DNA of 64,000 nt from Gaertneriomyces semiglobifer (lineage: Eukaryota; Chytridiomycota; Chytridiomycetes; Spizellomycetales; Spizellomycetaceae), in the NCBI GenBank assembly GCA_025558075.1, contig JAHLKF010000004.1, forward strand, positions 1,178,001 through 1,242,000, in the 5' to 3' direction. Position numbers and translations under genes: made by a program. How positions within the stretch are numbered: the first letter of the stretch is position 1; each line of letters opens with the position of its first letter. This document shows positions 10,952 through 22,742 of the stretch, in pieces. Below the pieces are notes generated by a model. The model was not told where the DNA came from and did no database searches. It saw only the letters and a program-made list of their open reading frames with translations.

Positions 10952-13900
10952 TTAAAAAAGAGCACACAGGCTACTCATCCCAACAGTCTCCAAGCCGACA
11001 GTCGCCAACCCAAATGTCTCCAGCCGCAACACCGCCAGCCGCTTTGCAAAAGGGCTGGTCAATACACAATCCACATATTGCTTCACAATATTCGCGTTGG
11101 CGTTTCGATTGGCTGGCTCCAAATACATGGCGACGCCACTGCGAAAGCCTTCTGTAAGCACACCAATAGTCGCATATGCGGCTTGGCGTGCAACCAGCCT
11201 GATAACCAACGCATCATCCGTTTCGTTGTCGCCTTCTCCAGAAGCCAACAGGGGCCGCTGGAGGACCTCGCCAAGGCACCGCTCAAACTGCTTTCGGAGA
11301 ATCACAACTGCCGAATCTTCGCATTCCTTCACGTAGTTAATGATTTTATCGCTTGCAGCGCGCCGACAGATGGACGCAGCGCATGCGAGGCCGAGGAGAT
11401 GCGCAAGGCTTTGGTCTTGGTGGCGGTACAACGTTGTTTTCATCTCTGCTACTACCGTATCGTCCAGACGCTGAGCAAAGCGGTTCGTCAGTTCAGTGTC
11501 CAAAGCCGATATCACATAGTCTTCGTCGTCTTCCGCTTTGACAAGGTCACGGTCGCCCATAAGGTGATGCGACAGGGACAATGTTTTCACAAAGCACATA
11601 AATCCAAGGCCACGGCGTAGTGGGTCTGTAGATGTTCTGAGACCTTTCGCCAGTGTGGACAGGTTTTGCACCATACGAGCTCGGGTGAACTCTTCCTTGT
11701 AGGTGAGGCCCACGTGTTGTCGCCACAGCGACTCCACTTTGAGAAACTGGGCCGCATCTGCGCTCTCTTCGTTCGGGTCCAGTTTGGCCCACTCCGGCAA
11801 GGCATATCGCGCATTTCCCAGCATCCGAATGCGCTCCATTATATTGCGGTCATCGCTGCGGTAAGTCAACCCACACACGCTTCCTAACGACTCCAGCGCG
11901 AGACCACCCGGCTGCGCGCATGCGCTGTCGAAGATTTTCCACGCGCTTTTCGCGACAGGATTCACGTCCAGCGCCACCGTTCCCTCGTGACTACAAATGA
12001 CCTTCAGGCAATGCGCGAATAACTCAGTCCGCACATCAATGTGCAAGTTAGCCTCATTCCATTCAGCCTCAAGGAGCTCTGCGGCTGTGACGCTTTCCAC
12101 ACTTGACAATAACATCCGCACGATAGCCTTGTGAAACACAACGCCGATTGCGTCGCGACGCGCGCTTTTCGCCAAAAGCAGCGCAAGAAGGTCGACAAAT
12201 TGGCTCGGACGGACGATGGCGGGAAGGCGTTCCAAAATTGAAACAAGAACCCGTTGCGGGAGCTTCGGCAGGTTTTCGACCGACAGAAGTTGCGATAAGA
12301 TGACCAGGCAGCTGTCGTGGTCAAATGAGCGAAGAATAATCGTCTCTAACAAGTGGCTCGGTTGGTCCGCATCCCTCATCTTAAAGATAAGATCTATGTA
12401 TGCCTTGTAGTCAACCGTCGGCCACCCGGCATATTGTTCCATGTTATGTTGTGTGACAGCCAAGGAGTTCGAAAGAGACATTGCAGTGCGAAGGATATCC
12501 AGCCCAACCAAAGTCGCCTGCTGACCATTCATGAAACCGACAGCGCTGCGGAATTCTCGGGGTTCGAGAAGCACTCGACTTCCCTTTCCTTGAATGCGTT
12601 TCAGCGGCCCAGAGAAGGAGCTTTTTGGGTCCTTCACATACGGCGTCAACAGATCCGTGCGCTCGGTCATCAGAACCCGTCGTACGAGGTCAACATGGAT
12701 GGCGCTTGTAGGACAAATACGGTAGAGCATAGAGGCAATGTTCGATCTATTTGGTGGAGGTATCTGAAGGTCACACTGGAGTCGGTCGGCTGTGCGGAAG
12801 TTGTTCTCGCGTAATGCTTCCAAGAAGAACGATCTGTGAACGGGATCTTGAAAAAAGCACTCACATTGTATCACATCCGCTAATGGTTTCCTCAACTGAA
12901 TCTCCAACCATTGCTCTAATGCCGTTGAATCAGACACCGGAAGTGTTGTGGTACTGGCCTCCTCATCATCGGATCGACAACGCTCGACTGCATCCATGAA
13001 CAGGGCTTCACCTAGTACCTGCAGTTCGGGAATACAAAACCAAAGCGCTTGTCGTCGCGTCAAAAATTGGAACAGTTTTCTCGTCAACGTGATTTTCGTG
13101 ATATCTGCAGCGGCCTTGCGCATCGTGCACAAACGAACCGATTCAGTGATAACGTTCAGTACGTGGATGAGCTCCGGTACTTCTTGCCATCCACTACCGA
13201 CCACGTCAAACAAGCAGGAGATCCGGTTCAATTCAACTTCGCTTTCCAACCCTTCTGCGACATCGTAGGCTGGTTTCAGCAACCATGATCGATCCTCCTG
13301 CGAGTGAGCTCGCCGTTCATACTCCGCTCTCTGCGCGTTGTCCAGACTCTCGTTGAGCATTTTAACACATTGTACAGGCGTCAAGCGCGTGCCAGTCGCG
13401 ACGGTTTCCATCTTCCTGCTGTGTTGAACAAGCCATGTTGTATACAGTTCGCGCTTTTTCGGGACCCGCTCCAAGAAGTGTGCGTAGGTAGTCTGCACGC
13501 CTTGCAAGTCTGGCGCAGTGTACTGCACAAGTTGGCTTGCCCATGCTGGACCGGACACACGAAAACCGTCACACCAGTTATACTTTTCCAGACCCTCGTC
13601 ACCGCTGTTTGCTGCCACAAAGACCCAATCAGTGTTGATGGCAAAGTCGATCCACACTCGGAACACGGGTACGTATGCTTCACTATTCATCCGGGCGCGC
13701 ATTAATAAACTGATTATAGCCCGCGGCCAGGTGAGCAGTGATAACCTCGCAACCGAATCTCGGCGTTGCAGGTCGGCTTCAATCATCTGAGAGAGGGTCT
13801 TGACCGTGGCTTCCGACACTTCAAGCGCGCGGTCCGGCTGGCTCAAATTGAGTATCATCGGCAACCATCTGCAAGTATTGTCCGACAGCCACTGATAGAT

Positions 13901-16897
13901 CACCCGTGTCACCATGCCACGTTCATTACGCGTGCGTTTCCGGAGTGATTCCAACGTGCAACCCAAATCTCTAGCGCCAGCTTTCATGGAAGCCTGCAGC
14001 ATCGCCAGGTAAAAAAGTATTCGTTCGTCCGGTTCGGCGCTTTTCCGGTTCGCGTGCTCATCGCGGAGGCCCTGGAGGGAGATAGGAGCGGTTGCCCACC
14101 ATGTGGGTGTTTTCATGATGCTTTCGCGGAAGACATTGTTCGAAAGGAGTCCAGCCATGACCGCTTCGGAAACCTCCTTGTTGTTACGCTCCACGAGTTC
14201 AAAGAGCGATTGCGCTTTGAGAACGTCATGAACGAGAACATTGCCAATTAGCAAAGTTATGTTATCAAGTTCCCTCTTTTGCAATTTGACGGGGAGCCTG
14301 TGTAAAAGCGCGAAATATTGACTCTCCACTCCGGAAAAAATGTTTTCCGGCAGGCCCTTCTTTGAAGGCTTCTTGAGCATGCCGCAAAGGGCATCAAAGC
14401 AGCGGAATAGCACATTCTCCGTTTCATACCCCGCAAAGTAAACAGAGCAATCCAGGATCCGCTCGAGGTACGTTTTGAACAGCTTCGAAACCGACTGTTG
14501 CGCTTTGGAATCTAGCTTCTCGAACCGGTATGAATTTTCAATCCACACCAAACGCTTCCTTCCGCCATCAACTTGTGCAATTTCAGTCCCCTTCTCCAAG
14601 CCCATGAAGCATATATCGGTATAACGGGCAAGCCACTGGTCAGCATCATCTCCGGTGAGCTTTGCTGGAAAAACGTTTTGGATGCCGAACGCCCACAAAG
14701 TGTCAGCAAATCTCTGTATCCACAGTTTATTTTCATTAATAGTGTCCAGCCGCGTTGCCGCAATTTCAGCTCGCAAAGCAGCGAAGAGCTGTGGGGAGAA
14801 GCTCACGGTTTCGTCATGCAACCGTCGCGAAGCCCGGACCTCATCAAATGGACCCCGTGCGTCGGCACAAGCTTGGACGCTCGACACCATCTTCGATAAC
14901 CAAGCGTAAAGTTGCTCAGCCTTGCTTCCTTTCCACCAATGACCGTTATCAGCGCTGGGCCCAAGTTTAAGGGATTCCTCCTTCCATTTCTCCCAAGCTT
15001 GCTGAATAAGGGAAAAGACGAGATCCACAAGCCCGTATAATGAGACTAAACTATCTGGTTGTTTGCGTGTAAAGGACGCATTCAACGACCTTCCGCGCAA
15101 TTCCGGAATTTTTTGATCGAGGACGTCGTGTAGAGCAACGGTACAACTAGCATGCCATTTTTCCCAAAACGCTTGTCGAGCATCAGTGTCCGTGGTGGGG
15201 AGGTGTGCATCTGTCACACGGTTGTGCATGTTGGTCCAGGCGAGGGCCATTCGTCCCACTAACAGGTGGCTGTGAATCTGCTTGATAGCAGACTTGTAGT
15301 ACGATGTAAACAATTCCGCCGTTTTAGAAGCGTGATCGCTTCCACGAAATTTGCTCGAGCAAAAAAACGATGACTGAATGAGGACTTCGCTTGGAAGTTG
15401 TTCAAAGTAACGAATCGCAAGTGGAGCCACCCACAACGCCATGCGCTTGGCGAATTTGCTACCGATTCTGTTAACCACAATCTGATGAAGAAGGTTTAAC
15501 AGGGCATCGCTAGTAATGATCAGTCCTTTATCCTGGGTTTCTTTAACATGAGAGCCCATAATTGCCCTCCAGGATGAAGATGATATTCCTTTGAGCAAGT
15601 GTTCAGGAAGTGCAACAGGCTGCAGGTGGGGGCACATATCAGGTTTCAAGAGCTTGCCGGTCTCGATCATGGCGCGAAGCGCATCTTTAATGTCATTGCC
15701 AACGTGCGAAGAGAAGGAGAAGGATGGGAATTTGAGAGCGCATCTGACAATAAAGGCGTATGCTTCGTGCGAAGGCGAGATCGTGATGAAAAGGCTCTGC
15801 ATGAAATCACCACGAGCAAGGACATCATCTCCACATTTAGCAAAGCGGTCCTCAATCCATTGCGTGTAAAGTTTGGCATGCAAGTTCCAGCGCATGAACC
15901 GGAAACCCGGGTACGCGAGAACGCCCGAGTTAAGCAACATGTTATCGCTCCCGAGTGTAATTTCATCTTGAACATCTTTTGTATCCACCTGGAAAGACTT
16001 CGAGTTGATAACAATTTGAACAAAAGCTTGTTGAATAAGTTGATCGAACAAGCCAATCCGCAGCAACCGATGATTGGCCCATGCCTTTAGACATCTAGCA
16101 ACAGTAGTGCGCGGCATCGGCGCCATGGCATCCAGGAAAAATTCGTCGGATATCAAAGGCGATGCGATCATGGCGTCCAAGAAACGCAACCGAAAACGCT
16201 GCCCATTAGAGCGCACGTAATCCTCAAAGATACGCCGACTCGCATCACCAAGGTGAGGCGCGGTGGCAACAAGGAGCTCCAAAAGGTGGAAGTGCTCGCC
16301 AACCATAAGTTTGAGAGACTGATCGGGTGTTACAGTTGCGTTTGTCTCCATCGTTGCCGATATGCTTTGATAATTATCCTCTGATGAGAAGCGCTTGCCA
16401 TTATCAATTGTTCGGGATGGAAAGCCTTGTGCGGTTGCTGATTGCGGGGTGATAGTACAAAGGTCCAAAGAAGTCAAAAACTCCCAGTCGAGATCGTCGC
16501 CCTCTTCTTCCAAGTCCGTGCGATCAGCCACGCCAGCAAGATCATCGCTGGCAGCAGCTGTTGTTTCCTGGCGTATTTCGCTGCCCCCGTCGCGGGTGTA
16601 CACCTTCATGGCGGCACTATATAGTGAGGCAATAACCTCATCGCAGATGGCTGATGGCGCTATAGCTTTCAGGACGAACTGGACGCGAGCGGGAAACGGC
16701 AAATCGTTCAACAAAGCAAGGATTTCATGTCGAGTAACTACGGGTTTTCCAGTACTTGCAGACGTTGAGATTGAAGGCCGTGCGTGCTGAGAATATGAAA
16801 CCTGTGGGTCAGCCAGGCGCTGGTGTAAATCCAAAGTTGCAGCATGTTTGGCGGCGTCGGCCGGGAAGTCACCGGCAAGAGTTATAACGGAAGACAT
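10952..16897 (-). CDS. Giant intronless orphan protein, 1,981 residues
   Basis: One uninterrupted frame of 5.9 kb; the ATG at 16897 begins MSSVITLAGDFPADAA. No domain was recognised. Composition and amphipathic Leu/Ala periodicity throughout (LLELLVATAPHLGDASRR, LLALLLAKSARRDAI, LGLACAASICRRAAS) suggest an all-helical, HEAT/ARM-like solenoid scaffold. An acidic stretch (TDLEEEGDDLDWEF) lies near residue 145. There is no signal peptide and no convincing membrane helix. The C terminus ends in a short near-repeat (LETFGLATVGLETVG). It could be a divergent member of a known large solenoid family (nucleolar Urb2-like, nucleoporin, cohesin/condensin loader), but nothing seen decides this. Most neighbours carry introns; this one has none. 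Confidence 0.85.
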   Translation of the reverse strand: MSSVITLAGDFPADAAKHAATLDLHQRLADPQVSYSQHARPSISTSASTGKPVVTRHEILALLNDLPFPARVQFVLKAIAPSAICDEVIASLYSAAMKVYTRDGGSEIRQETTAAASDDLAGVADRTDLEEEGDDLDWEFLTSLDLCTITPQSATAQGFPSRTIDNGKRFSSEDNYQSISATMETNATVTPDQSLKLMVGEHFHLLELLVATAPHLGDASRRIFEDYVRSNGQRFRLRFLDAMIASPLISDEFFLDAMAPMPRTTVARCLKAWANHRLLRIGLFDQLIQQAFVQIVINSKSFQVDTKDVQDEITLGSDNMLLNSGVLAYPGFRFMRWNLHAKLYTQWIEDRFAKCGDDVLARGDFMQSLFITISPSHEAYAFIVRCALKFPSFSFSSHVGNDIKDALRAMIETGKLLKPDMCPHLQPVALPEHLLKGISSSSWRAIMGSHVKETQDKGLIITSDALLNLLHQIVVNRIGSKFAKRMALWVAPLAIRYFEQLPSEVLIQSSFFCSSKFRGSDHASKTAELFTSYYKSAIKQIHSHLLVGRMALAWTNMHNRVTDAHLPTTDTDARQAFWEKWHASCTVALHDVLDQKIPELRGRSLNASFTRKQPDSLVSLYGLVDLVFSLIQQAWEKWKEESLKLGPSADNGHWWKGSKAEQLYAWLSKMVSSVQACADARGPFDEVRASRRLHDETVSFSPQLFAALRAEIAATRLDTINENKLWIQRFADTLWAFGIQNVFPAKLTGDDADQWLARYTDICFMGLEKGTEIAQVDGGRKRLVWIENSYRFEKLDSKAQQSVSKLFKTYLERILDCSVYFAGYETENVLFRCFDALCGMLKKPSKKGLPENIFSGVESQYFALLHRLPVKLQKRELDNITLLIGNVLVHDVLKAQSLFELVERNNKEVSEAVMAGLLSNNVFRESIMKTPTWWATAPISLQGLRDEHANRKSAEPDERILFYLAMLQASMKAGARDLGCTLESLRKRTRNERGMVTRVIYQWLSDNTCRWLPMILNLSQPDRALEVSEATVKTLSQMIEADLQRRDSVARLSLLTWPRAIISLLMRARMNSEAYVPVFRVWIDFAINTDWVFVAANSGDEGLEKYNWCDGFRVSGPAWASQLVQYTAPDLQGVQTTYAHFLERVPKKRELYTTWLVQHSRKMETVATGTRLTPVQCVKMLNESLDNAQRAEYERRAHSQEDRSWLLKPAYDVAEGLESEVELNRISCLFDVVGSGWQEVPELIHVLNVITESVRLCTMRKAAADITKITLTRKLFQFLTRRQALWFCIPELQVLGEALFMDAVERCRSDDEEASTTTLPVSDSTALEQWLEIQLRKPLADVIQCECFFQDPVHRSFFLEALRENNFRTADRLQCDLQIPPPNRSNIASMLYRICPTSAIHVDLVRRVLMTERTDLLTPYVKDPKSSFSGPLKRIQGKGSRVLLEPREFRSAVGFMNGQQATLVGLDILRTAMSLSNSLAVTQHNMEQYAGWPTVDYKAYIDLIFKMRDADQPSHLLETIILRSFDHDSCLVILSQLLSVENLPKLPQRVLVSILERLPAIVRPSQFVDLLALLLAKSARRDAIGVVFHKAIVRMLLSSVESVTAAELLEAEWNEANLHIDVRTELFAHCLKVICSHEGTVALDVNPVAKSAWKIFDSACAQPGGLALESLGSVCGLTYRSDDRNIMERIRMLGNARYALPEWAKLDPNEESADAAQFLKVESLWRQHVGLTYKEEFTRARMVQNLSTLAKGLRTSTDPLRRGLGFMCFVKTLSLSHHLMGDRDLVKAEDDEDYVISALDTELTNRFAQRLDDTVVAEMKTTLYRHQDQSLAHLLGLACAASICRRAASDKIINYVKECEDSAVVILRKQFERCLGEVLQRPLLASGEGDNETDDALVIRLVARQAAYATIGVLTEGFRSGVAMYLEPANRNANANIVKQYVDCVLTSPFAKRLAVLRLETFGLATVGLETVGMSSLCALF

Positions 16898-17834
16898 GAG
16901 AGGTAAGGATAGCAGCGCAATAGCGGTAAACGCTGCCCCGATGAGCTGCAAGAGGAAGGTTTATATACGCCGTTCTCGCCATTTTGCTGTGCTGCCCCAG
17001 CCTTTCTGTATATAGACTCTGTGAGTTCGCAGAGTAGTCACGGAGGTGTGGGCAACAACACCAGCGCGACTTAACCCCGCCATGCACAGCTTTTCCACCG
17101 TTTGAAATGGAGCCAAGACAGCGTTCAACCAGCAGTTAGATCTAGTAGCATTCCACACCACCAGAGACATCGCCTTGTCCATCCTTAACGCAAACGCAAT
17201 CAACACCTGGAACACTTGCCGGGGCTGTACTGCTTCTACCTGACGATCATTCGGTAAAGAGTGCGAATCGCCATATTCATCGACGTATTCGCGCCCTTGC
17301 CGCTTCCATCATGATCTAATATATTAGTTCAGAAGTTGTCCTGTAAGCGCTGACAGGGTTGAGATGTGCGCCAGTTCACTCGACGCCCCGTAGTTTGCTT
17401 ATATGGACTCTTGCAAACGTCGAAAGCAAGTGCACCGGTACCGTGTTGTGCGTAAGGCCGAGCTGATGCTTCAATGTATCAGGAGCTCTAGTCCTGGTGG
17501 ATCACCCTCAACAATCCTCATGAAGGCACGAAAGTCGAATAGAACGACCAAAATATTCAATGGGCGGCAACCAAAGGCAAAGCCGTTGAACGGTTCTCAT
17601 CAGTAGGCAGTTCAGTTTCCATCACAGTGTGGTGGTTTTTGCTCAGGTTTGGGGCGCCACTTTGTTAACGCCAGCTTGCCACCGGCACTGTGGCATCTAC
17701 TATGTACACTGACAAATAGTTATTTCTCGGAGTGACAACTCCGTCCTAGAGCTCCATTTACTCCTCACTACTCTATTTTGCTTGACACCCACAGTGCATT
17801 CGCCAAGATTCATCCTGATAACAGCACGCCATTC
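16898..17834. other. Intergenic region between the giant orphan and CEP120
   Basis: About 940 bp. It presumably contains the promoter of the left gene and the 3' flank of CEP120. Small open frames (for example minus 16961-17215) lack support. No repeat or RNA gene was recognised. Confidence 0.5.
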
Positions 17835-20800
17835 TCATCCACTATTTGAAAGCAGCTCTCGAATGCGCCGGTCCAGTTCGCGTACCAGTCGATCTTCTCT
17901 CGTATACACACCGCTGCTCAACAGGGAATCCCTTTCTCTCGCTAGACGTTCGACCTCATTCAAAGTGTGTGGAGATAAATTCTCATAGTTCTCCCTGGCG
18001 GAAGCGTCGTGTTGATGTGGTGTTATTGGTCGCGGCGGGGATACGCCATTCTTTCCAGTAGGAATCAGAACATTGCTACGCTGTGACTGTTTCAACTCAT
18101 CTAGCTCTTTGCGGATGGTATCTAGTAATTCGAGACCAACTGTGCTGTCCTTATGCCCGTTACGCAATCGCTCGACCTCGTCCAGCAGTCGTGCTTCTGT
18201 TTCCTTCTTATATCGAGCAATTTCTTTCAGCGCCTTCACCCACTGGGTCTTGTAGTACTTCTTGGCATTCTTCTCTTTTTCGAGCTTCCCATTTGATGAA
18301 GCCAAATGTCGTTCCAAGTCGGCTATCTGCGTACGCAGCGCGATACCCGTTTCTGGTTGCTCGGCAAACTGTTTCTGCAATTTCTCCACTTGTTGTTGCA
18401 AGGACTGATTCTGCCTTACGAGTTCCTCACGAGACCGCTCTGACTCGTCGATACGCGTCTGACTGAGTTGCAATTTGTGTGAATACTCATCATGTACTCG
18501 ACGAGACGCATCCCGCGCTTCATCTACGGCGCGCTGCATGTCACGCTCCATCTCAATCTGTCGTTTCTGCATATCAATCTCTGCAGCTTTCACAGCTCGT
18601 TCACGATTTTCGAGGTCCTCTGCCAAAGATTGGATCTTATGTTCAAGTTCCTTCACAGAATCCAGTCGAGAGCGTATCGTGTTCTCTCGTTGACGTTGAG
18701 CTTGCTTCCATTCAGATGCTAGTCTTTCTAGCAGCTCATTTTCACGTGCACGAAGATGAGCGCGAAACTTCCGCTCTTCCTCTGCGCGCCACAATTCCAA
18801 CTCGAGGGCAACCTTGTATTCCGGGGCCCCATAACCTGCCGTGTCACCAATTGGTGTGGACCCAGAATGGTTACTCCCAACAGGAGTGGTGAGTTCAGGG
18901 GGCACAGTCCGAGACAGGCCCAAAATGGAAGCCATGGGCTCAGGCTCACTTCCATTCACTTGCGGCGGACGTTCAGTTTCGTTATATCTTTCTATTTCGT
19001 GGACTCCACCAAAATCCTCCAAGGCTATCACAACCCGTAAATCAGAAATCTTTTCGACGCGTTTTCTCTCTTCATCATCCGCTATTACCGCCACGAACTG
19101 ATCCATACTTTGGATAGTCGCTTTCTTGCCATCATGTACGGAGCGACCCACTGCGACCTCTTCTTCAAATTTGGGCATATTCCACACGTCTCCCAAATTC
19201 ACCGTAGCGCTCCCCAGCTTATAATCTCTACGAAAAGGATCTCTTGCCCACATCTCAACAACAAGTGGTACTGCCTCGAGATACGTTTTGAGCCGCGCAG
19301 GCGCCATAACAAACTCGAACGCACAAAATGAGTGTGGAAGCAGAATTTCGTGTGAAGTCGCATTACGTGAAACAGAAAGTGGCGGATGTGAGAACACGGG
19401 GGATGATGTGCCAAAGGCTGGGTAGGCGTATTTAAGAAATATGCTTGTGGACTTGAGCGTGAAGTCGCGAACCGAGCGCAGGTCTACAGAAAAGCGGTAC
19501 TGATGCCACGGGGCGATTGATTCGTCATTAGTGGTTGCGTGGTTCGACTCGTGAGTCTGTGCAAGCGGCTGCACACTTCTTCGCGGTGAGGGGGACCGCG
19601 ACTGAAGCGCTGGCACGGGTGGAGATGCTGGTCGCGGGGGTATGGATTGCGCTCTCTGCTCTGGCGGAGGCCTTTCGATAAAAAAGCTGCTTTGCTCGTA
19701 GTGGTCATCCGTCGCGCTCTCATTAATGGATCTCGGTCCGGCAGTCTCGGTGGCAAAATCATTATCGTGATCCGTAACAGCAAGGGACAGGCCAAGCGTC
19801 GGGATATCACCCTTCACGGACATGGGTAACTCCTGGTCCGCACTGAAAATGTTACAACTCTTGTCAACTTTCGGAAATGGCCCACTTCCACCTTTCATAG
19901 CGTCCCTAGAGAGTAGCGATCGCAGAGAGATATCAGTGAATCCAAGCACAGTACCGTCATCTCGGCAAAACTGAATAACTAAAGTGGAGATTTCTTCAAT
20001 AAGCGTCCTCAAGTCTTGTTCCAAGCTACGAATTCGAATGGACACGCGTTCCGCAGGGAAATCGTCCGGATCAAAATTGGCGAACTCTTCCGTTTTAATG
20101 ACGTTGTTCAGAAAATTGAACAGGAAATGATACTGACAACCTTGTTGACGTGGGTCAGCCAGCAAATTTAGATGCTCCGCAAAGGCCAGTGTAATCTGCA
20201 ATAACCAGCACTTGGTGCCAACCCCTAGCTGATAATATCCTGCTTTGGTCAATTCCACGGGGATCGAGAACTCTCGGCGCAGTTTTGAAGGTTGAAACCC
20301 GTGGTCTGCAGTCAGCGGCCCGGTGTACTCTTCTTTTGGCGAGCGCGGCCGGCTTGCCGGCTGCTCGACTACTCGTTGAGCCTGCCTGGCCGTGGCACTT
20401 CTGTGGCTACGTACTGACATGATCGATAGCTCCGCATCCTGCTCGAACGCTGTTTCTTCGTCAACCTTTTTCTGCACTACGAAAGCGATGTTGATTTCCG
20501 GCCGGTCCACACCGCTATACTTCGCGTTTAGTAGTGGATGCCATGTTTCAACCTCAATGTCGCCGGCGCTCCTCAATTCTAAAACGACATATCCGATGTT
20601 ATCACGTTTATTATTTGGCGAAATGGAGTATATCTGTATCTTCAGCGTTGCTCGTTGCGATTTCAGAAAGGACAACGCCTTTGAGTCAATGTCCCAGGCG
20701 AGTTCTGTATCAAAGATGGGTGCGGCGACATGATCCACTGGATCTGACGTTAAAATCTCTTCATTGAACCTGCACTGCACGTAGAGCTTTGAATTTGGCT

Positions 20801-20940
20801 TCCGCAAAAAGTGGCGTCCTGAGGAATTACACAGAAGAGTTCATTTGCACGTCCCGGCATGACTGTAGAGCAAGCGGGCCCGAATCTAACTCACCTTCCA
20901 ACACAGTCGCGATTACTGTGTACTCGGCCGGGCGCGCCAT
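17835..20940 (-). CDS. CEP120: CEP120-like centriole/basal-body protein
   Basis: Two exons, 20940-20895 and 20818-17835 (intron 20894-20819, GTGAGT...CAG), give 1,009 residues. The N terminus (TVLEGRHFLRKPNSKLYVQC) and the following TDPVDH-like SDPVDH...FDTELAWDIDSKAL match the first C2 domain of human CEP120 closely.  A second conserved block (about 195-350, GYYQLGVGTKCWLLQITLAF) corresponds to the CEP120 family domain, and a third C2-like block spans about 440-600. Residues about 690-925 form a long coiled coil (ELWRAEEERKFRAHLRAR). In animals CEP120 drives centriole elongation and cilium formation with SPICE1 and CPAP. Dikarya lack centrioles, so this gene implies a flagellated life stage. 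It is divergent from the eS28 gene (322-bp spacer). Confidence 0.93.
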
Positions 20941-21262
20941 GTTCCCGACATTCACTTAATCTTTTTCCTCCAAGCAAACTTCCCACCACCACTCGTCTCT
21001 TCACTCTCAACCTATAGAAGGAAAGGGATGCCTTGTACCGTCCCGGATCTCCCTCCGCCCATGCCCTTTGGTTGTTCTGACGATCAATTAACAAGTAACT
21101 TTGGACCTGCCAGTCGAGTACGCGTCAGCATGACTGTGCCGCATACCCTAACCCCACTCTTCTTCAGTTCGGCGGCGACTTAGGATTTGGGCAATTGGCT
21201 TTTTTGGAGACGGTAATTTGCTAACTCACTGCATCTATCCGACAGCGAGCACAGTACGAACA

Positions 21263-21940
21263 ATGGTGAGTAGCAGCGGTTGCCAGCAGATTGCAGTGGT
21301 GGTGGTGTCCAGTTGGGTGAAGACGTGGGCAACTGAGGAACAGCCTAACAACCGAGAGAGAAAGCGATGAGGAGCGATGACCGACGTCCACCGCCATAAC
21401 CGATATAAAGCTATCCCACCTGCGCAGTCGTGACCTCTTTCAAACAAACGTCTCTTTCTACCTGCTTGGTGGCGTCATATCTGAATAAGTTTTGGGGAAA
21501 TCGTTCGAAGAAAATTGTGGCCGTCGTGCGATGGGAAATTGCTTGCTGAAAGGTGCACAAGTTATACGAGAGACCTTTTGACTGAACTTCGTGCCGCGCT
21601 TACAGGACGCCAAAAGTGCTGCCCCCAAGCTTGCCCGTGTCGTAAAGGTTCTCGGCCGTACTGGCTCCCGGTATGTCGCTGTAGTGGATTAGAGGGGCAT
21701 GCGTATTGCAGCTAATCGACAGCCGTTTGCCTCATTCAGTGGTGGAGTCACTCAGGTCCGGGTCGAATTCATGGACGACTCCAACCGTTCCATTATTCGT
21801 AACGTGAAGGGTCCCGTCCGCGAGAACGGTATGATGATTGTTGAGAAATGACGCTGCAGTCACATGGGCTAATACGATGTTATTTGGCAGACATCCTTAC
21901 CCTCCTCGAGTCTGAGCGTGAAGCCCGTCGTCTCCGTTAA
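21263..21940 (+). CDS. RPS28: 40S ribosomal protein eS28
   Basis: Exons 21263-21265, 21606-21670, 21740-21828 and 21891-21940 encode 68 residues, one fewer than human RPS28. The product reads [20 protein letters not shown], then [20 protein letters not shown] and ends [11 protein letters not shown], essentially the family consensus. It sits near the mRNA exit site of the 40S subunit. The first coding exon is only the ATG, followed by a 340-bp intron (GTGAGT...TACAG), far longer than others here. This start was chosen because the frame upstream of exon 2 is closed by a stop with no ATG, and the joined N terminus fits the family. Introns in or beside the start codon of ribosomal-protein genes are common in fungi. 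Confidence 0.93.
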
Positions 21941-22742
21941 AGGATGGTGTGAGTTCACATTTTCTGATACCTGGCGGTCATGCAATAGCACATGTGATGA
22001 GATTATTGGTCGCTGGAAGGATAGAAGATGTAGTGGGGGCACCAAACAAAGACTCGTAGCAAACCGCTGGTCTCTGTGATGCGATTAATTTCTTGCGCAT
22101 GTTCATTTTTTTATTTTTGATGATTTGTACCGCGAGCGGAAAGTTGCTATCGTGGGGATGTGGTTTGCTCGGTTGCCCATCAGATAAAGGGAACAGGATG
22201 ACGGTCCTTTTGAGCTTTGGCATGGATGGGCAGTTCGTTTTAGCCCATACTGCAACGGATATCCAAGTTCGTGCAACAAGATGAACCAGAATGGTCCTTG
22301 TTTAATGCACTAGGGATCAGGATGCTCTTGTCTGTGGCATGATGAGGACACTCCCTTAGCCCATCCCACCGTAATGCATTTTCTTGTAAGATCCTTCCGA
22401 ACTAGCCTTTGCATTGCTGTTTGTAGTTCGTGCACTGGTCATCCAGATTTCAGACTAGATCATGTGTTGGCATAGGAACCCTTCGCGTTTCAACCAAAAG
22501 TTATGCAAGGTTCAACGCTCCCAGAATTTAAGGTACCATAATAGCACGGTGATAATACGATCCGCAAGTATTGAATCGATAGGACTGAGGTACTTCTGGT
22601 CATCTGGCAAGCAGCAAGCAGGGTCTTGCATGTACGTTGCGCTGAGGGCGATTCTCGATATGTCATGATTTTGCTGACCATTTGGCAGACAGCACCTCTC
22701 TGTCCCGGCAACTGCACAGTCCTAATATCCGCCACGACTGTA
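21941..22742. other. Intergenic region between eS28 and RPB7
   Basis: About 800 bp with no supported coding frame. It holds the eS28 3' flank and the RPB7 promoter. No RNA gene or repeat was recognised. Confidence 0.5.

Noticed and set aside
16395..16790. 131-codon plus-strand frame opposite the giant orphan
   Set aside because: No motifs; lies wholly inside a long open frame on the other strand.
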